This document shows positions 8,625-16,283 of a stretch of DNA of 64,000 nt, one piece after another. The DNA lies in the NCBI GenBank assembly GCA_964640325.1, contig CAZXID010000003.1, positions 1-64,000 on the forward strand. The letters run 5' to 3'. The translations under genes were made by a program, and so were the position numbers. The notes below the pieces were generated by a model. It was given only the letters and a program-made list of their open reading frames with translations. It was not told the DNA's origin and did not search any database. This stretch comes from DAOQAU01 sp964640325. GTDB taxonomy: Bacteria > Cyanobacteriota > Vampirovibrionia > Gastranaerophilales > Gastranaerophilaceae. How positions within the stretch are numbered: the first letter of the stretch is position 1; each line of letters begins with the position of its first letter.

Positions 8625-8780
8625 ATGTTAAGGAAAATCGAAACACCAACCAATAATATCTACGGTGGCGTCGAATTTATATTAAGAGGAGCAAAAAAAC
8701 GCCGTTCCATGGCATTGGCTAGTGCTAAAATGCTTAATTCGGAAATCGGCATCCAAACAAGGCTTGTCGCGGTTAAATAG
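8625..8780 (+). CDS. small basic protein, possibly RNA polymerase omega-like
   Basis: This 51-residue ORF has a good Shine-Dalgarno sequence (AAAGGGAT, 7 bases before the ATG) and a terminator shortly after. The segment NIYGGVEFILRGAKKRR lines up by eye with the omega motif NRYELVxxAAKRAR, and omega subunits are small. The match is short and omega is only a suggestion. It stands alone, divergent from the ribosomal protein operon. It was too short for ordinary ORF cut-offs but looks real. Confidence 0.6.
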   Translation: MLRKIETPTNNIYGGVEFILRGAKKRRSMALASAKMLNSEIGIQTRLVAVK

Positions 8781-8826
8781 CTTTATGAGTAAGACAGCGG
8801 AAGCTAAATCAGATAGTTGAGAGCTT

Positions 8827-8866
8827 TAGGGCGGGTTTTCTTTTAAGAAAACCCGCCCTATTTTGA
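8827..8866 (+). terminator. intrinsic terminator after the omega-like gene
   Basis: A perfect 16-bp stem (core AGGGCGGGTTTTCTT) with a 2-base apex is followed by TTTTGATTTT on the plus strand. Confidence 0.9.
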
Positions 8867-8890
8867 TTTTATTTGTATTTAACTAAGATT

Positions 8891-9259
8891 TTAAAATACT
8901 AAGCCTGCTTCTCTTGCAGCATCGGCAAGCGCAGCGACTCTTCCGTGGTATAAGAATCCGCCTCTGTCAAAAACAACGTCTTTAACCCCTTTTTTCAGGG
9001 CTTTTTTAGCTATTGCTTCGCCTACAGCTTTTGCAGAATCAATGTTTCCTCCGTGACTTAATTTTTCTTTTAAGTCTTTATCTACAGATGAAGCTGAAGC
9101 GACTGTAACACCTTTTGTGTCATCTATAATTTGAGCGTAGATGTGTTTTGTGCTTCTGTAAACGGCTAATCTTGGAGCTTCAGTTGTTCCTGAAAGTTTA
9201 ATTCTGACTCTTTGATGTCTTTTTTGTGCTTGTTCTTTTCTTGTTTTTGTTTTAATCAT
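8891..9259 (-). CDS. rplR: 50S ribosomal protein L18
   Basis: The product is L18, which binds 5S rRNA in the large subunit central protuberance. At 122 residues it has the family length and typical motifs (RLAVYRSTKHIYAQIID, DRGGFLYHGRVAALADAAREAGL). The start at 9259 is chosen because AAGGAT lies just upstream and the protein then begins MIKTKTRKEQ; an in-frame start at 9280 would overlap that site. It is the last gene of this operon. The usual next genes rpsE, rpmD, rplO and secY are absent. Confidence 0.95.
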   Translation of the reverse strand: MIKTKTRKEQAQKRHQRVRIKLSGTTEAPRLAVYRSTKHIYAQIIDDTKGVTVASASSVDKDLKEKLSHGGNIDSAKAVGEAIAKKALKKGVKDVVFDRGGFLYHGRVAALADAAREAGLVF

Positions 9260-9280
9260 TTTATCCTTCTTTCTACCCAA

Positions 9281-9490
9281 ACCTTCTTAGTAAAAACTAA
9301 ATCTAAGGGTTTATGCGGGCTGTTATTTTTTAATTATCCCCTCAAATGGGTGCTGGGTTTCCTCGCTTGTGAGATCCCTTGTCGCGCTTCGCTTGCACAG
9401 GATAAGATATTTCTACGGCTCACCTATTTGAAAATTCGGGATAACGCATTTGTAAGGCTCGCTCATTTCATTTGCTTGCCGACAACGGCG
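9281..9490. repeat. palindromic spacer between rplF and rplR
   Basis: The roughly 230-base spacer holds a large imperfect inverted repeat. TTATCCCCTCAAATGGGTG near 9328 matches the complement of CACCTATTTGAAAATTCGGGATAA near 9430-9453. Shorter hairpins such as CGCTTCGCTTG lie inside. No gene is credible on either strand. Confidence 0.55.
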
Positions 9491-10030
9491 TTACTTCTTG
9501 CCTGCCTTACCGGCTTTACGTCTTACGTGTTCGCCTTCGTATCTTACGCCTTTTCCTTTATAAACTTCCGGAGGTCTTTTTGCCCGAATAGTAGCTGCAA
9601 CGTCTCCAACAGTTTGTTTATTGGGGCCTTTGATTGTAATTTTTGTATTAGCTTCAACGGTGATTGTAATTCCTTGAGGCGGAATAATATTAATCGGATG
9701 TGAATAACCCAGCTGTAAGTTTAAAGTATTACCTTGCATTGCTGCACGATAACCTACCCCTTGGAGTTCCAAGTTTTTTTCAAATCCTGTTTTTACCCCG
9801 TTTATTGCGTTTGCAACAAGCGTTCTTGAAAGTCCGTGAAGTGCTCTTGTTTTTCTCTCTTCATCGCGTCTTGTCAAGATAACTTGATTTTCTTCTTTTT
9901 TAATGAGAATTTCTTCTCTTACATTAACTGTTTCTAAACCTAAAGGACCTTTAGCCGTTATTGTTTGTCCTTCTATTGTGACTTCAACTCCCTGAGGAAT
10001 TTCTATCGGTAATTTGCCTATACGTGACAT
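9491..10030 (-). CDS. rplF: 50S ribosomal protein L6
   Basis: This 179-residue L6, a large-subunit protein near the sarcin-ricin loop, begins MSRIGKLPIEIPQGVEV. It contains the family signature GVGYRAAMQGNTLNLQLGYSHP and the C-terminal GKGVRYEGEHVRRKAGKAGKK. It lies between rpsH and rplR in spc order. Both flanking spacers are unusually long (143 and 231 bases) and full of repeats. Confidence 0.97.
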   Translation of the reverse strand: MSRIGKLPIEIPQGVEVTIEGQTITAKGPLGLETVNVREEILIKKEENQVILTRRDEERKTRALHGLSRTLVANAINGVKTGFEKNLELQGVGYRAAMQGNTLNLQLGYSHPINIIPPQGITITVEANTKITIKGPNKQTVGDVAATIRAKRPPEVYKGKGVRYEGEHVRRKAGKAGKK

Positions 10031-10049
10031 TTTTGTATGCTCCTTGTAT

Positions 10050-10173
10050 TAATTTGTTTACTTTATATTTTAGTTGAACGGCTGAACAGGTGAATGGGTG
10101 AATGGGTGAATGGTTTATTTTAACCTTTCAGCTTTTCAGCCTTTAAGCTTTTCAACGGCGAGCTTTGTTCGCC
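10050..10173. repeat. long repeat copy 1, downstream of rpsH
   Basis: This spacer is nearly identical to 10589-10704 on the other side of rpsH. It differs mainly by one extra 8-base GTGAATGG unit. It consists of GTGAATGG/GCTGAACA units, an inverse arm of CTTTCAGC/TTTTCAGC, and a terminal hairpin GGCGA/TCGCC. Confidence 0.9.
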
Positions 10174-10569
10174 TTACCAGACGTAGCAGAGAATTTCGCC
10201 GCCCATGTTTTCCTTACGGGCTTTTCTGTCTGTCATCAAGCCTTGGCTGGTAGAAATAATAGCTATACCTAGCCCGCCCAGTACTTGTGGAAGATTTTTG
10301 GCTTTGCAATAGCTTCTCAAGCCCGGTTTGGAAATTCTTCTTAAGTTTGAAATAACCGGCTTTTGTTTTTCGTCATATTTAAGTGCTATTGTCAAAAAAG
10401 TGAATTTTCCTGACTGTTTTGTTGAATAGGCTGTTATATAGCCTTCTTCTTTAAGAAGTTTAGCCAATTCGACTTTTAATTTTGAACTCGGCATTTCAAC
10501 TGTTTCATGAGATACCAAATTTGCGTTTCTGATTCTTGTAAGCATATCTGCTATTGGATCTGTATTCAT
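10174..10569 (-). CDS. rpsH: 30S ribosomal protein S8
   Basis: This 131-residue S8 binds the 16S rRNA central domain and in many bacteria represses its own operon. It begins MNTDPIADMLTRIRNANLV and ends ARKENMGGEILCYVW, as expected. The S8 gene lies between two nearly identical direct repeats, so recombination between them would remove it. Confidence 0.97.
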   Translation of the reverse strand: MNTDPIADMLTRIRNANLVSHETVEMPSSKLKVELAKLLKEEGYITAYSTKQSGKFTFLTIALKYDEKQKPVISNLRRISKPGLRSYCKAKNLPQVLGGLGIAIISTSQGLMTDRKARKENMGGEILCYVW

Positions 10570-10588
10570 TTTTTGTCATCCTTTGTCT

Positions 10589-10704
10589 TAATTTGTTTAC
10601 TTTATATTTTAGTTGAACGGCTGAACAGGTGAATGGGTGAATGGTTTATTTTAACCTTTCAGCGTTTCAGCCTTTAAGCTTTTCAACGGCGAGCTTTGTT
10701 CGCC
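10589..10704. repeat. long repeat copy 2, upstream of rpsH
   Basis: This is the second copy of the spacer at 10050-10173, in the same orientation. It shares the GTGAATGG units and the terminal hairpin around GGCGAGCTTTGTTCGCC. Confidence 0.9.
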
Positions 10705-10705
10705 G

Positions 10706-10912
10706 TTACCAACTTGCCTTGACTACGCCGGGAAGTAAGCCTCTATGTGCCATTTCTCTCAAGTGAATTCTGCACAATCCGAAATCTCTGTGAAATCCAT
10801 GAGGTCTTCCGCAAATACTGCATCTGTTGTGTAGTCTTACTTTCGGGTATTTCCCTTTTGCCGCAAGTTCAATACGTCTTGCTTCTTTGTTCATCATTGC
10901 TTTTTTAGCCAT
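10706..10912 (-). CDS. rpsN: 30S ribosomal protein S14, zinc-type with C-x2-H second half
   Basis: This short form of S14 has 68 residues. The zinc module is present as CSIC followed by CRIH, so the fourth ligand position holds His instead of the usual Cys; three Cys and one His can still bind zinc. A preceding AAGGAC-like site and the standard order rplE-rpsN-rpsH support the call. Short zinc-type S14 proteins are usually about 61 residues. Confidence 0.95.
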   Translation of the reverse strand: MAKKAMMNKEARRIELAAKGKYPKVRLHNRCSICGRPHGFHRDFGLCRIHLREMAHRGLLPGVVKASW

Positions 10913-10992
10913 TTTGTTTTTCGTCCTTTGTCGTTATTTGTTTACTTTATATTTAAAGCTAACCTTTCAGCTTTTCAGCCTTTAAGCTTTTT

Positions 10993-11547
10993 TTAGCTTT
11001 TCTTGAAAGGCATTCCAAGCTCTGCAAGCAAAGCTCTTGCCTCATCGTCTGTGTTTGCGGTTGTGATTATAGATACGTTCATACCTTTAACCAAATCCAC
11101 TTCTTCATATTTTATTTCAGGAAATAAAGCTTGTTCTTTAAGTCCCATGGTATAATTTCCGCGACCGTCGAAACTTTTTGGGCTTATTCCTCTGAAGTCT
11201 CTTATACGTGGAAGTACGACACAAATTAATTTTTGTAAAAAGTCATACATTCTCTCACCGCGCAAAGTAACCATTGCACCTACAGGCATTCCCTCTCTTA
11301 ATTTGTATGATGCTATTGATTTTTTGGCTTTTGTAACAACCGATTTTTGTCCGGCTATTTTTGTAAGCTGTGCTTCAATAGCTTCAGCCAGTTTAGAGTT
11401 GTGGGAAGCTTCACCGACTCCCATGTTCAAAACTATTTTGTTAAGTCTTGGAACTTGAAGGTCGTTTTTATACCCGAATTTTTCTTTCAGGGCTTTTTTA
11501 ACTTCGTTTTGATACTTTTCTTTTAAGCTTTTTGTTTTTGTTGCCAT
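10993..11547 (-). CDS. rplE: 50S ribosomal protein L5
   Basis: This 184-residue L5 contacts 5S rRNA and P-site tRNA. The motifs VLNMGVGEA, SIASYKLREGMPVGAMVTLRG and RDFRGISPKSFDGRGNYTMG are diagnostic. It lies in spc order between rplX and rpsN, with spacers of 99 and 80 bases. Confidence 0.97.
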   Translation of the reverse strand: MATKTKSLKEKYQNEVKKALKEKFGYKNDLQVPRLNKIVLNMGVGEASHNSKLAEAIEAQLTKIAGQKSVVTKAKKSIASYKLREGMPVGAMVTLRGERMYDFLQKLICVVLPRIRDFRGISPKSFDGRGNYTMGLKEQALFPEIKYEEVDLVKGMNVSIITTANTDDEARALLAELGMPFKKS

Positions 11548-11585
11548 TTTTCATTCGTCCTTTTTTAAATTTGTCAGATATTTGT

Positions 11586-11651
11586 TTAAGTAAATGGTAA
11601 ATAGTGAATGGATTTTTTCTATTTCCTATTTACTATTTCCTATTCATTATA
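11586..11651. repeat. heptamer-repeat hairpin between rplX and rplE
   Basis: GTAAATGGTAAATAGTGAATG forms the left arm and ATTTACTATTTCCTATTCA the right arm of an imperfect hairpin. Confidence 0.8.
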
Positions 11652-11988
11652 TATCCAACTGTTCACCACATTTTTTACAAACACGTATTTTTTTGTCTTT
11701 AACTACATCGTGCTTGATCCTTGTCGGTTTTTCGCAACTCGGGCATACTACCATTACATTGGAAGAGTCAAGCGGAGCTTCGAGTTTTATCAATCCGCCC
11801 TGAACACCCGCCATTGGGTTTGGCTTTTGTGCTTTTGTTACCAAATTTGCGCCTTCAACAACCACTTTTGATTCTGAAGGGTTAACTTTTTTTATATTTC
11901 CGATTTTACCCTTGTCTTTACCTGCGATTACCATTACTCTATCGCCGGTTTTTACTTGCAAACTTTTTTTATTCGTTGGTTTTTTCAT
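11647..11988 (-). CDS. rplX: 50S ribosomal protein L24 with C-terminal zinc-finger-like extension
   Basis: This 113-residue L24 is an assembly initiator protein of the large subunit. The KOW motif (GDRVMVIAGKDKGKIGNIKKV) is N-terminal. The C-terminal part has CPSCEKPTRIKH and CKKCGEQ, two CxxC pairs that probably bind zinc, as in some bacterial L24 proteins. Confidence 0.95.
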   Translation of the reverse strand: MKKPTNKKSLQVKTGDRVMVIAGKDKGKIGNIKKVNPSESKVVVEGANLVTKAQKPNPMAGVQGGLIKLEAPLDSSNVMVVCPSCEKPTRIKHDVVKDKKIRVCKKCGEQLDI

Positions 11989-12005
11989 TTTATTTTCCTT
12001 TATGC

Positions 12006-12034
12006 TGTTGGGCTGGAAAGCTCAACCTACTTTT
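12006..12034. repeat. inverted repeat of the TGTTGGG...CCAACCTAC class
   Basis: TTGGGCTGGAAAGCTCAA is a small hairpin. Related copies lie at 16941-16968 and 38427-38456, with the loop-side bases changed in compensating fashion and the tail CCTACTTT conserved. Confidence 0.7.
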
Positions 12035-12037
12035 CCT

Positions 12038-12406
12038 TTATATGACCTCAGGAGCCAAAGAGATAATTTTCATAAAGTTCTTATCTCTTAACTCTCTTGC
12101 GACAGGTCCAAAAACACGTGTTCCGCGAGGGTTTCCGTCTTTGTTTATTATTACGGCGGCATTTTCGTCAAATCTGATTGTTGAACCGTCGTTTCTTTTG
12201 ATATCGGCTTTTGTTCTTACCACAACCGCTCTTACAACTTCGGATTTTTTTACTGTCATATTTGGTGCAGCATCCTTAACGGTTGCGACTATAACATCGC
12301 CTACTGCTGCAAACCTCTTGTTGGAGCTTCCCATAACACGTATGCACAAAATTTCTTTTGCGCCTGTATTATCTGCTACTGCTAATCTTGATTCTTGTTG
12401 TATCAT
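12038..12406 (-). CDS. rplN: 50S ribosomal protein L14
   Basis: This 122-residue L14 forms intersubunit bridges. MIQQESRLAVADNTGAKE at the N-terminus is diagnostic. The start at 12406 follows AAGGAC. An in-frame ATG at 12454 would add 16 residues that are only the translation of a palindromic repeat in the spacer, so it is rejected. Confidence 0.97.
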   Translation of the reverse strand: MIQQESRLAVADNTGAKEILCIRVMGSSNKRFAAVGDVIVATVKDAAPNMTVKKSEVVRAVVVRTKADIKRNDGSTIRFDENAAVIINKDGNPRGTRVFGPVARELRDKNFMKIISLAPEVI

Positions 12407-12429
12407 TGTTTTAAGTCCTTTTATTTTTC

Positions 12430-12456
12430 CGTCATGCTGAACTTGTTTCAGCATCT
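12430..12456. repeat. palindromic repeat, GCTGAACTTGTTTCAGC type
   Basis: This perfect short hairpin (ATGCTGAA/TTCAGCAT around CTTGT) in the rpsQ-rplN spacer has a sister copy near 36648-36675 with a compensating base change (TCCTGAAC...TTTCAGGA). Confidence 0.75.
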
Positions 12457-12538
12457 TTTCAATTTACTACTTTTGATAGATCCCGAAACGAGTTCGGGAT
12501 AAGGTATTCGTACGGCTCGTACCTTGCCTACGACTTCC

Positions 12539-12784
12539 TTACTTAGCCTTTTCAATCACTTCAAGCACCGCCCAACGCTTCGTTTTTGAAGCAGGTTTTG
12601 CTTCGATGATTTTTACAATATCACCTTCGCCGCAAAGTCCTTTTTCATCATGCGCATTATAGTGTTTGTTTGATTCCATGATTTTTTTGTATTTTGGATG
12701 AGGATTGTAAGATGCTACCTTTACAACTACCGTTTTATCCATTTTGTTGCTTATCACAACTCCTTGTTTTTCCTTTTTAGGCAT
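12539..12784 (-). CDS. rpsQ: 30S ribosomal protein S17
   Basis: This 81-residue S17 is a primary 16S rRNA binder. GVVISNKMDKTVVVKV, the family opening, is present, with HDEKGLCGEGDIVKIIEAKP in the middle. It lies 26 bases after rpmC, one of the few tight junctions in this operon. Confidence 0.96.
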   Translation of the reverse strand: MPKKEKQGVVISNKMDKTVVVKVASYNPHPKYKKIMESNKHYNAHDEKGLCGEGDIVKIIEAKPASKTKRWAVLEVIEKAK

Positions 12785-12810
12785 TTATTATACGCTCCTT
12801 GTTTTCTTTG

Positions 12811-12996
12811 TTAACTTTTTTCTTTAAGTATTGTTTTTGCTTGGGCAATTAAACGTTTTGTTTTGTCAATCAAAGCCGTATTTTCGAGTTTATGTGTGGC
12901 TTTTTGTATTCTTAAATCAAAAAGTTGTTTTTTTGATTCTGCAACAAAACCATTTAATTCTTCTATTGTTTTTTCACGTAATTCCTTTAATTTCAT
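12811..12996 (-). CDS. rpmC: 50S ribosomal protein L29
   Basis: This 61-residue L29 sits near the polypeptide exit tunnel. It starts MKLKELREKTIEELN and has the usual helical hairpin pattern (LFDLRIQKATHKLENTA). AAGGAT precedes the ATG. Confidence 0.95.
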   Translation of the reverse strand: MKLKELREKTIEELNGFVAESKKQLFDLRIQKATHKLENTALIDKTKRLIAQAKTILKEKS

Positions 12997-13023
12997 TGTT
13001 TTATCCTTATTTTGTTATATTTG

Positions 13024-13434
13024 TTATTGGGCTTTTTCTATAATCTTTACTTTAATAGGAAGCTTTTGAGCTGCTAATTTAAGCGCTTCAACCGCTTCTG
13101 CTCTGTCAAAATAATCCAATTCGAAAAGAATTCTGTTTGGTTTTACCACAGCAACCCAGTATTCTAAATTGCCCTTGCCTGAGCCCATACGAGTTTCTGC
13201 AGGTTTTGCGGTAATCGGTTTATCAGGGAAAATTTTAATCCAAACATTACCGCCGCGTTTAATTTTACGTGTCATTGCTCTTCTTGCCGCTTCTATCTGA
13301 CGACTTGTAATCCAGCCGGGTTCTACTGCCTGAAGCGCATATTGACCAAATTCAAAATTTACACCTCTTGTTTCGGTGCCTTTCATACGGCCTTTCATCA
13401 TTTTACGATATTTTGTTTTCTTTGGCATTAACAT
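13024..13434 (-). CDS. rplP: 50S ribosomal protein L16
   Basis: This 136-residue L16 lies near the A-site tRNA elbow. It begins MLMPKKTKYRKMMKGRMKG, matching the family start MLQPKRTKYRK, so the first ATG is kept; AAGGAT sits 7 bases before it. Motifs WITSRQIEAARRAMTR and RMGSGKGNLEYWVAVVKP are diagnostic. Confidence 0.97.
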   Translation of the reverse strand: MLMPKKTKYRKMMKGRMKGTETRGVNFEFGQYALQAVEPGWITSRQIEAARRAMTRKIKRGGNVWIKIFPDKPITAKPAETRMGSGKGNLEYWVAVVKPNRILFELDYFDRAEAVEALKLAAQKLPIKVKIIEKAQ

Positions 13435-13478
13435 TTTTGGTATCCTTTATTTTTGTTTTTATTAGCTTTATGTTTCAG

Positions 13479-13531
13479 TAAATGGTAAATGGTGAATAGA
13501 ATTTAAAATCTATTTACTATTCACTATTTAC
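13479..13531. repeat. heptamer-repeat hairpin between rpsC and rplP
   Basis: GTAAATGGTAAATGGTGAATA and TATTTACTATTCACTATTTAC are inverse arms with a short A/T loop. The right arm ends at the rpsC stop codon. Confidence 0.85.
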
Positions 13532-14256
13532 TCCTCCGTTTTACCTCTTTTGGGGCGTCTGCCCATAGATTTTTCTTCACCGTTGCCGGCTTTTTTGACG
13601 GCTTTTATATTGAGGTCTGCCTTTTCGCCAGGCATCAAGTTGCCTTTGAAAATCCAAACTTTTACACCGATTTTACCCATAATTGTGTCTGCTTCGGCAA
13701 AACCGTAGTCAACATCAGCTCTTAATGTTTGTAGAGGAATTCTTCCTTCTTTTGCCCATTCTGAACGTGCAATTTCGGCACCGCCAAGTCTTCCCGATAC
13801 CATAACTTTGATACCTTGAGCACCTGCTCTCATTGTTCTTTGCATTGCTTGTTTCATAGCTCTTCTGAAGGCAATCCTTTTTTCAAGCTGAAGCGCAATT
13901 GCTTCAGATACAAGCTGAGCATCGGCATCAATTCTTGCGACTTCAACAACATTTATTATTACGGGTTTGTTTAAATATTTTGAAACTTCGTTTTTTAAAT
14001 CCTCAATTCCTTGACCGCCGCGCCCGACAACAATACCAGGCTTAGCTGTAATAACTGTTATTGTTGTACTTTGAGCTTTTCTGGCTATCAGAATTCTGGA
14101 AACACCCGCTGTGTAAAGTTTCTTTTTAATAAACTTTCTTATTTTTGCATCTTCTGCGATGAATTCGGCATAATCTTTTGTTTTAGCAAACCATGTGCTA
14201 ACCCAAGGTTGTATTATACCTACTCTAAATCCGGTTGGATGTGTTTTTTGTCCCAT
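13528..14256 (-). CDS. rpsC: 30S ribosomal protein S3
   Basis: This 242-residue S3 lies at the mRNA entry site and has helicase activity in the ribosome. It begins MGQKTHPTGFRVGIIQPW, has the KH motif VVGRGGQGIEDL, and the C-terminal half RRAMKQAMQRTMRAGAQGIK. A lysine/arginine-rich tail ends in RPKRGKTEE. Confidence 0.97.
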   Translation of the reverse strand: MGQKTHPTGFRVGIIQPWVSTWFAKTKDYAEFIAEDAKIRKFIKKKLYTAGVSRILIARKAQSTTITVITAKPGIVVGRGGQGIEDLKNEVSKYLNKPVIINVVEVARIDADAQLVSEAIALQLEKRIAFRRAMKQAMQRTMRAGAQGIKVMVSGRLGGAEIARSEWAKEGRIPLQTLRADVDYGFAEADTIMGKIGVKVWIFKGNLMPGEKADLNIKAVKKAGNGEEKSMGRRPKRGKTEE

Positions 14257-14286
14257 TTGTTTACGTCCTTTATTTTATCTTGTTAA

Positions 14287-14350
14287 CTTGGTGAATGGGT
14301 GAGCTGTGAGCCGTGAGCTGTGAGTTGATTTAATCCGTTCACTGTTCACT
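14287..14350. repeat. GTGAGCT-type tandem repeats between rplV and rpsC
   Basis: GGTGAATGGGTGAGC and GTGAGCTGTGAGTTG units are followed by the inverse arm GTTCACTGTTCAC. Confidence 0.75.
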
Positions 14351-14353
14351 TCG

Positions 14354-14683
14354 TTAGTCGCTTACCTTTAATGTCAAATGCGAAGTCCTTTTAAGTCTTC
14401 TGTAGATTCTTCCTTGAGCTCTTGGCTTTCCTCTTTTGTATGTTACACTTTCATCGGCAAAAATTTCTGAAATTTTTAGTGATTCGGGTGTTACTCCAAA
14501 TTTTTCTTTTGCGTTTGCAACAGCTGCCCTGAGGTTTTTCTCAACGAGTCTTGCCGCAAAATAGGGCATGAAGCGCAACATTGTTTGTGCTTCTATAACA
14601 GATTTACCCCGAACCTCGTTTATTACTCTGCGAAGTTTTCTGGCTGTCATTTTTATGTCTGTCTGTCTTGATTTTGCTTCCAT
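14354..14683 (-). CDS. rplV: 50S ribosomal protein L22
   Basis: This 109-residue L22 lines the exit tunnel. It has RKLRRVINEVRGKSVIEA and the tunnel-hook region ending KRGKPRAQGRIYRRLKRTSH. It follows rpsS in S10-operon order, 38 bases away. Confidence 0.97.
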   Translation of the reverse strand: MEAKSRQTDIKMTARKLRRVINEVRGKSVIEAQTMLRFMPYFAARLVEKNLRAAVANAKEKFGVTPESLKISEIFADESVTYKRGKPRAQGRIYRRLKRTSHLTLKVSD

Positions 14684-14721
14684 TTTTTTGTCCTTTATCT
14701 TAATTGTTTTGGCAAATCAGA

Positions 14722-15000
14722 TTAATTTCTTTTTGCTTTATCTGAACCCGCGTGTCCTCTATACATTCTAGTGGGCGCAAATTCACCTAACTTGTGTCCA
14801 ATCATTTGTTCGGTTACATAAACCGGAACATGTGTTTTACCGTTGTGTACGGCAATTGTATGCCCTAACATATCGGGAATTATCATTGATGCTCTCGACC
14901 ATGTTTTTATAACTTTCTTTTCAGAAGTTTCATTCATTTTACTGACTTTTTTCTGTAAAGATTCTTCTATGTATGGGCCTTTTTTTAATGAACGTGCCAT
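14722..15000 (-). CDS. rpsS: 30S ribosomal protein S19
   Basis: This 92-residue S19 lies in the head of the small subunit. MARSLKKGPYIEESLQKKV and the C-terminal GHKLGEFAPTRMYRGHAG are diagnostic. Confidence 0.97.
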   Translation of the reverse strand: MARSLKKGPYIEESLQKKVSKMNETSEKKVIKTWSRASMIIPDMLGHTIAVHNGKTHVPVYVTEQMIGHKLGEFAPTRMYRGHAGSDKAKRN

Positions 15001-15043
15001 TTTTTGTTTGCTCCTTGCTGTTTTTTGATAACTTTATTTATTG

Positions 15044-15096
15044 ATGAGCTGTGAACAGTGAACTGATTTTTCTGCTCATTGCTCACAGTTCACTTA
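15044..15096. repeat. GTGAACA-type inverted repeat between rpsS and rplB
   Basis: GATGAGCTGTGAACAGTGAAC is mirrored by TGCTCACAGTTCAC, giving a hairpin with loop CTGATTTTTCTGC. Confidence 0.85.
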
Positions 15097-15927
15097 TCTA
15101 GATTTTTTTCTGCGTCTTACGATTAACTTATCCGACGCTTTTTTGACTTTTCTTGTTTTAGCACCAAGTGCGGGTTTGCCCCAAGGTGTTTTAGGATGTC
15201 CGCCGGGGCCTGTTTTACCTTCGCCGCCGCCGTGAGGGTGGTCGCAGGGGTTCATTGTAACGCCCCTTACAGTTGGCTTAATTCCCATATGGCGTTTTCT
15301 TCCGGCTTTTCCGATAGAAAGGTTTTTAAATTCGGAATTTCCTAAAACCCCGATTGTTGCAAGACATTCTTTTCTTACCATTCTCATTTCTGAAGAAGGA
15401 AGTTTGATTGTAACGTAATTGCCTTCTTTTGCCATTAATTGGGCTCCCACTCCGGCCGATCTGACTAAAATTCCGCCTCTGCCGGCTTCCATTTCAATGT
15501 TGTGAACCATTGTTCCCAGAGGGATTAATTCTAACGGAAGAGCATTTCCTGTTTGGACTTGTGCTTCAGGACCGCTCAAAATTATGTCGCCTATGTTCAA
15601 ACCTTCCGGCGTTAAAATGTATCTTTTTTCTCCGTCAGCATAGAAAACCAAAGAAATTCTGACATTTCTGTTCGGATCATATTCAATGGTTTTTACTGTT
15701 GCAGGAATTCCGAATTTTTCACGTTTGAAATCTACAACACGATAAGCTTTCTTATGTCCGCCGCCTTTGTGACGACATGTAATTCTTCCTGTATTGTTTC
15801 TTCCCGATGTTTTTTTGACTTTTTTCAACAAAGATTTTTCGGGAGTTGAAGTTGTTATTTCCTGATAGTCACTTCTTGTCATTCCTCTTTGTCCGGGTGA
15901 TGTCGGATTTATTGTTCTGATTGCCAT
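15094..15927 (-). CDS. rplB: 50S ribosomal protein L2
   Basis: This 277-residue L2 is needed for peptidyl transferase assembly. It begins MAIRTINPTSPGQRG and has GRGGILVRSAGVGAQLMAKEG. The signature around GVTMNPCDHPHGGGEGK, which contains the conserved histidine near the peptidyl-transferase centre, is intact. Confidence 0.97.
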   Translation of the reverse strand: MAIRTINPTSPGQRGMTRSDYQEITTSTPEKSLLKKVKKTSGRNNTGRITCRHKGGGHKKAYRVVDFKREKFGIPATVKTIEYDPNRNVRISLVFYADGEKRYILTPEGLNIGDIILSGPEAQVQTGNALPLELIPLGTMVHNIEMEAGRGGILVRSAGVGAQLMAKEGNYVTIKLPSSEMRMVRKECLATIGVLGNSEFKNLSIGKAGRKRHMGIKPTVRGVTMNPCDHPHGGGEGKTGPGGHPKTPWGKPALGAKTRKVKKASDKLIVRRRKKSR

Positions 15928-15989
15928 TGTTTAATGTCCTTTTTCTTATTTTGTTTACTTTATGCTTTTCAGCGGCAAGCTTCGCTTGC

Positions 15990-16283
15990 CTATGCTCCGA
16001 TTAATTCTTCAATCGGATCGCCTTGGATTGTCACGATTGCCTTTTTGCCTGATTGAGTTCTTCCGGCTTTTACGCCCATTCTTTTTGAATGAGAAGGCAT
16101 ATAAACCGTTCTTACTTTTTTAACTTTCCTTCCAGGGAAAGCCAATTCAACCGCTTTGGCAATTTCAATTTTTGTAGCATCTTTTTTTACTTCAAAAGAG
16201 TATTGCCCTTGAGCTGTCGCTGCCATTGATTTTTCTGTAATCAACGGTTTTTTTATTACGTCGTATAAATTTTCTGTGCTCAT
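15990..16283 (-). CDS. rplW: 50S ribosomal protein L23
   Basis: This 97-residue L23 is the exit-tunnel docking protein for trigger factor and SRP. VIKKPLITEKSMA at the N-terminus and GRKVKKVRTVYMPSHSKRMG are typical. Its start touches the rplD stop, so translation is likely coupled. Confidence 0.96.
   Translation of the reverse strand: MSTENLYDVIKKPLITEKSMAATAQGQYSFEVKKDATKIEIAKAVELAFPGRKVKKVRTVYMPSHSKRMGVKAGRTQSGKKAIVTIQGDPIEELIGA

Noticed and set aside
9212..9703. Plus-strand frame across the rplR-rplF spacer
   Set aside because: It is antisense to both ribosomal protein genes and hydrophobic only because of the complementary codons.
12407..12454. Longer start for rplN adding 16 residues (MLKQVQHDG...)
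   Set aside because: The residues are the translation of a palindromic spacer repeat; the start at 12406 has AAGGAC and gives the standard L14 N-terminus.
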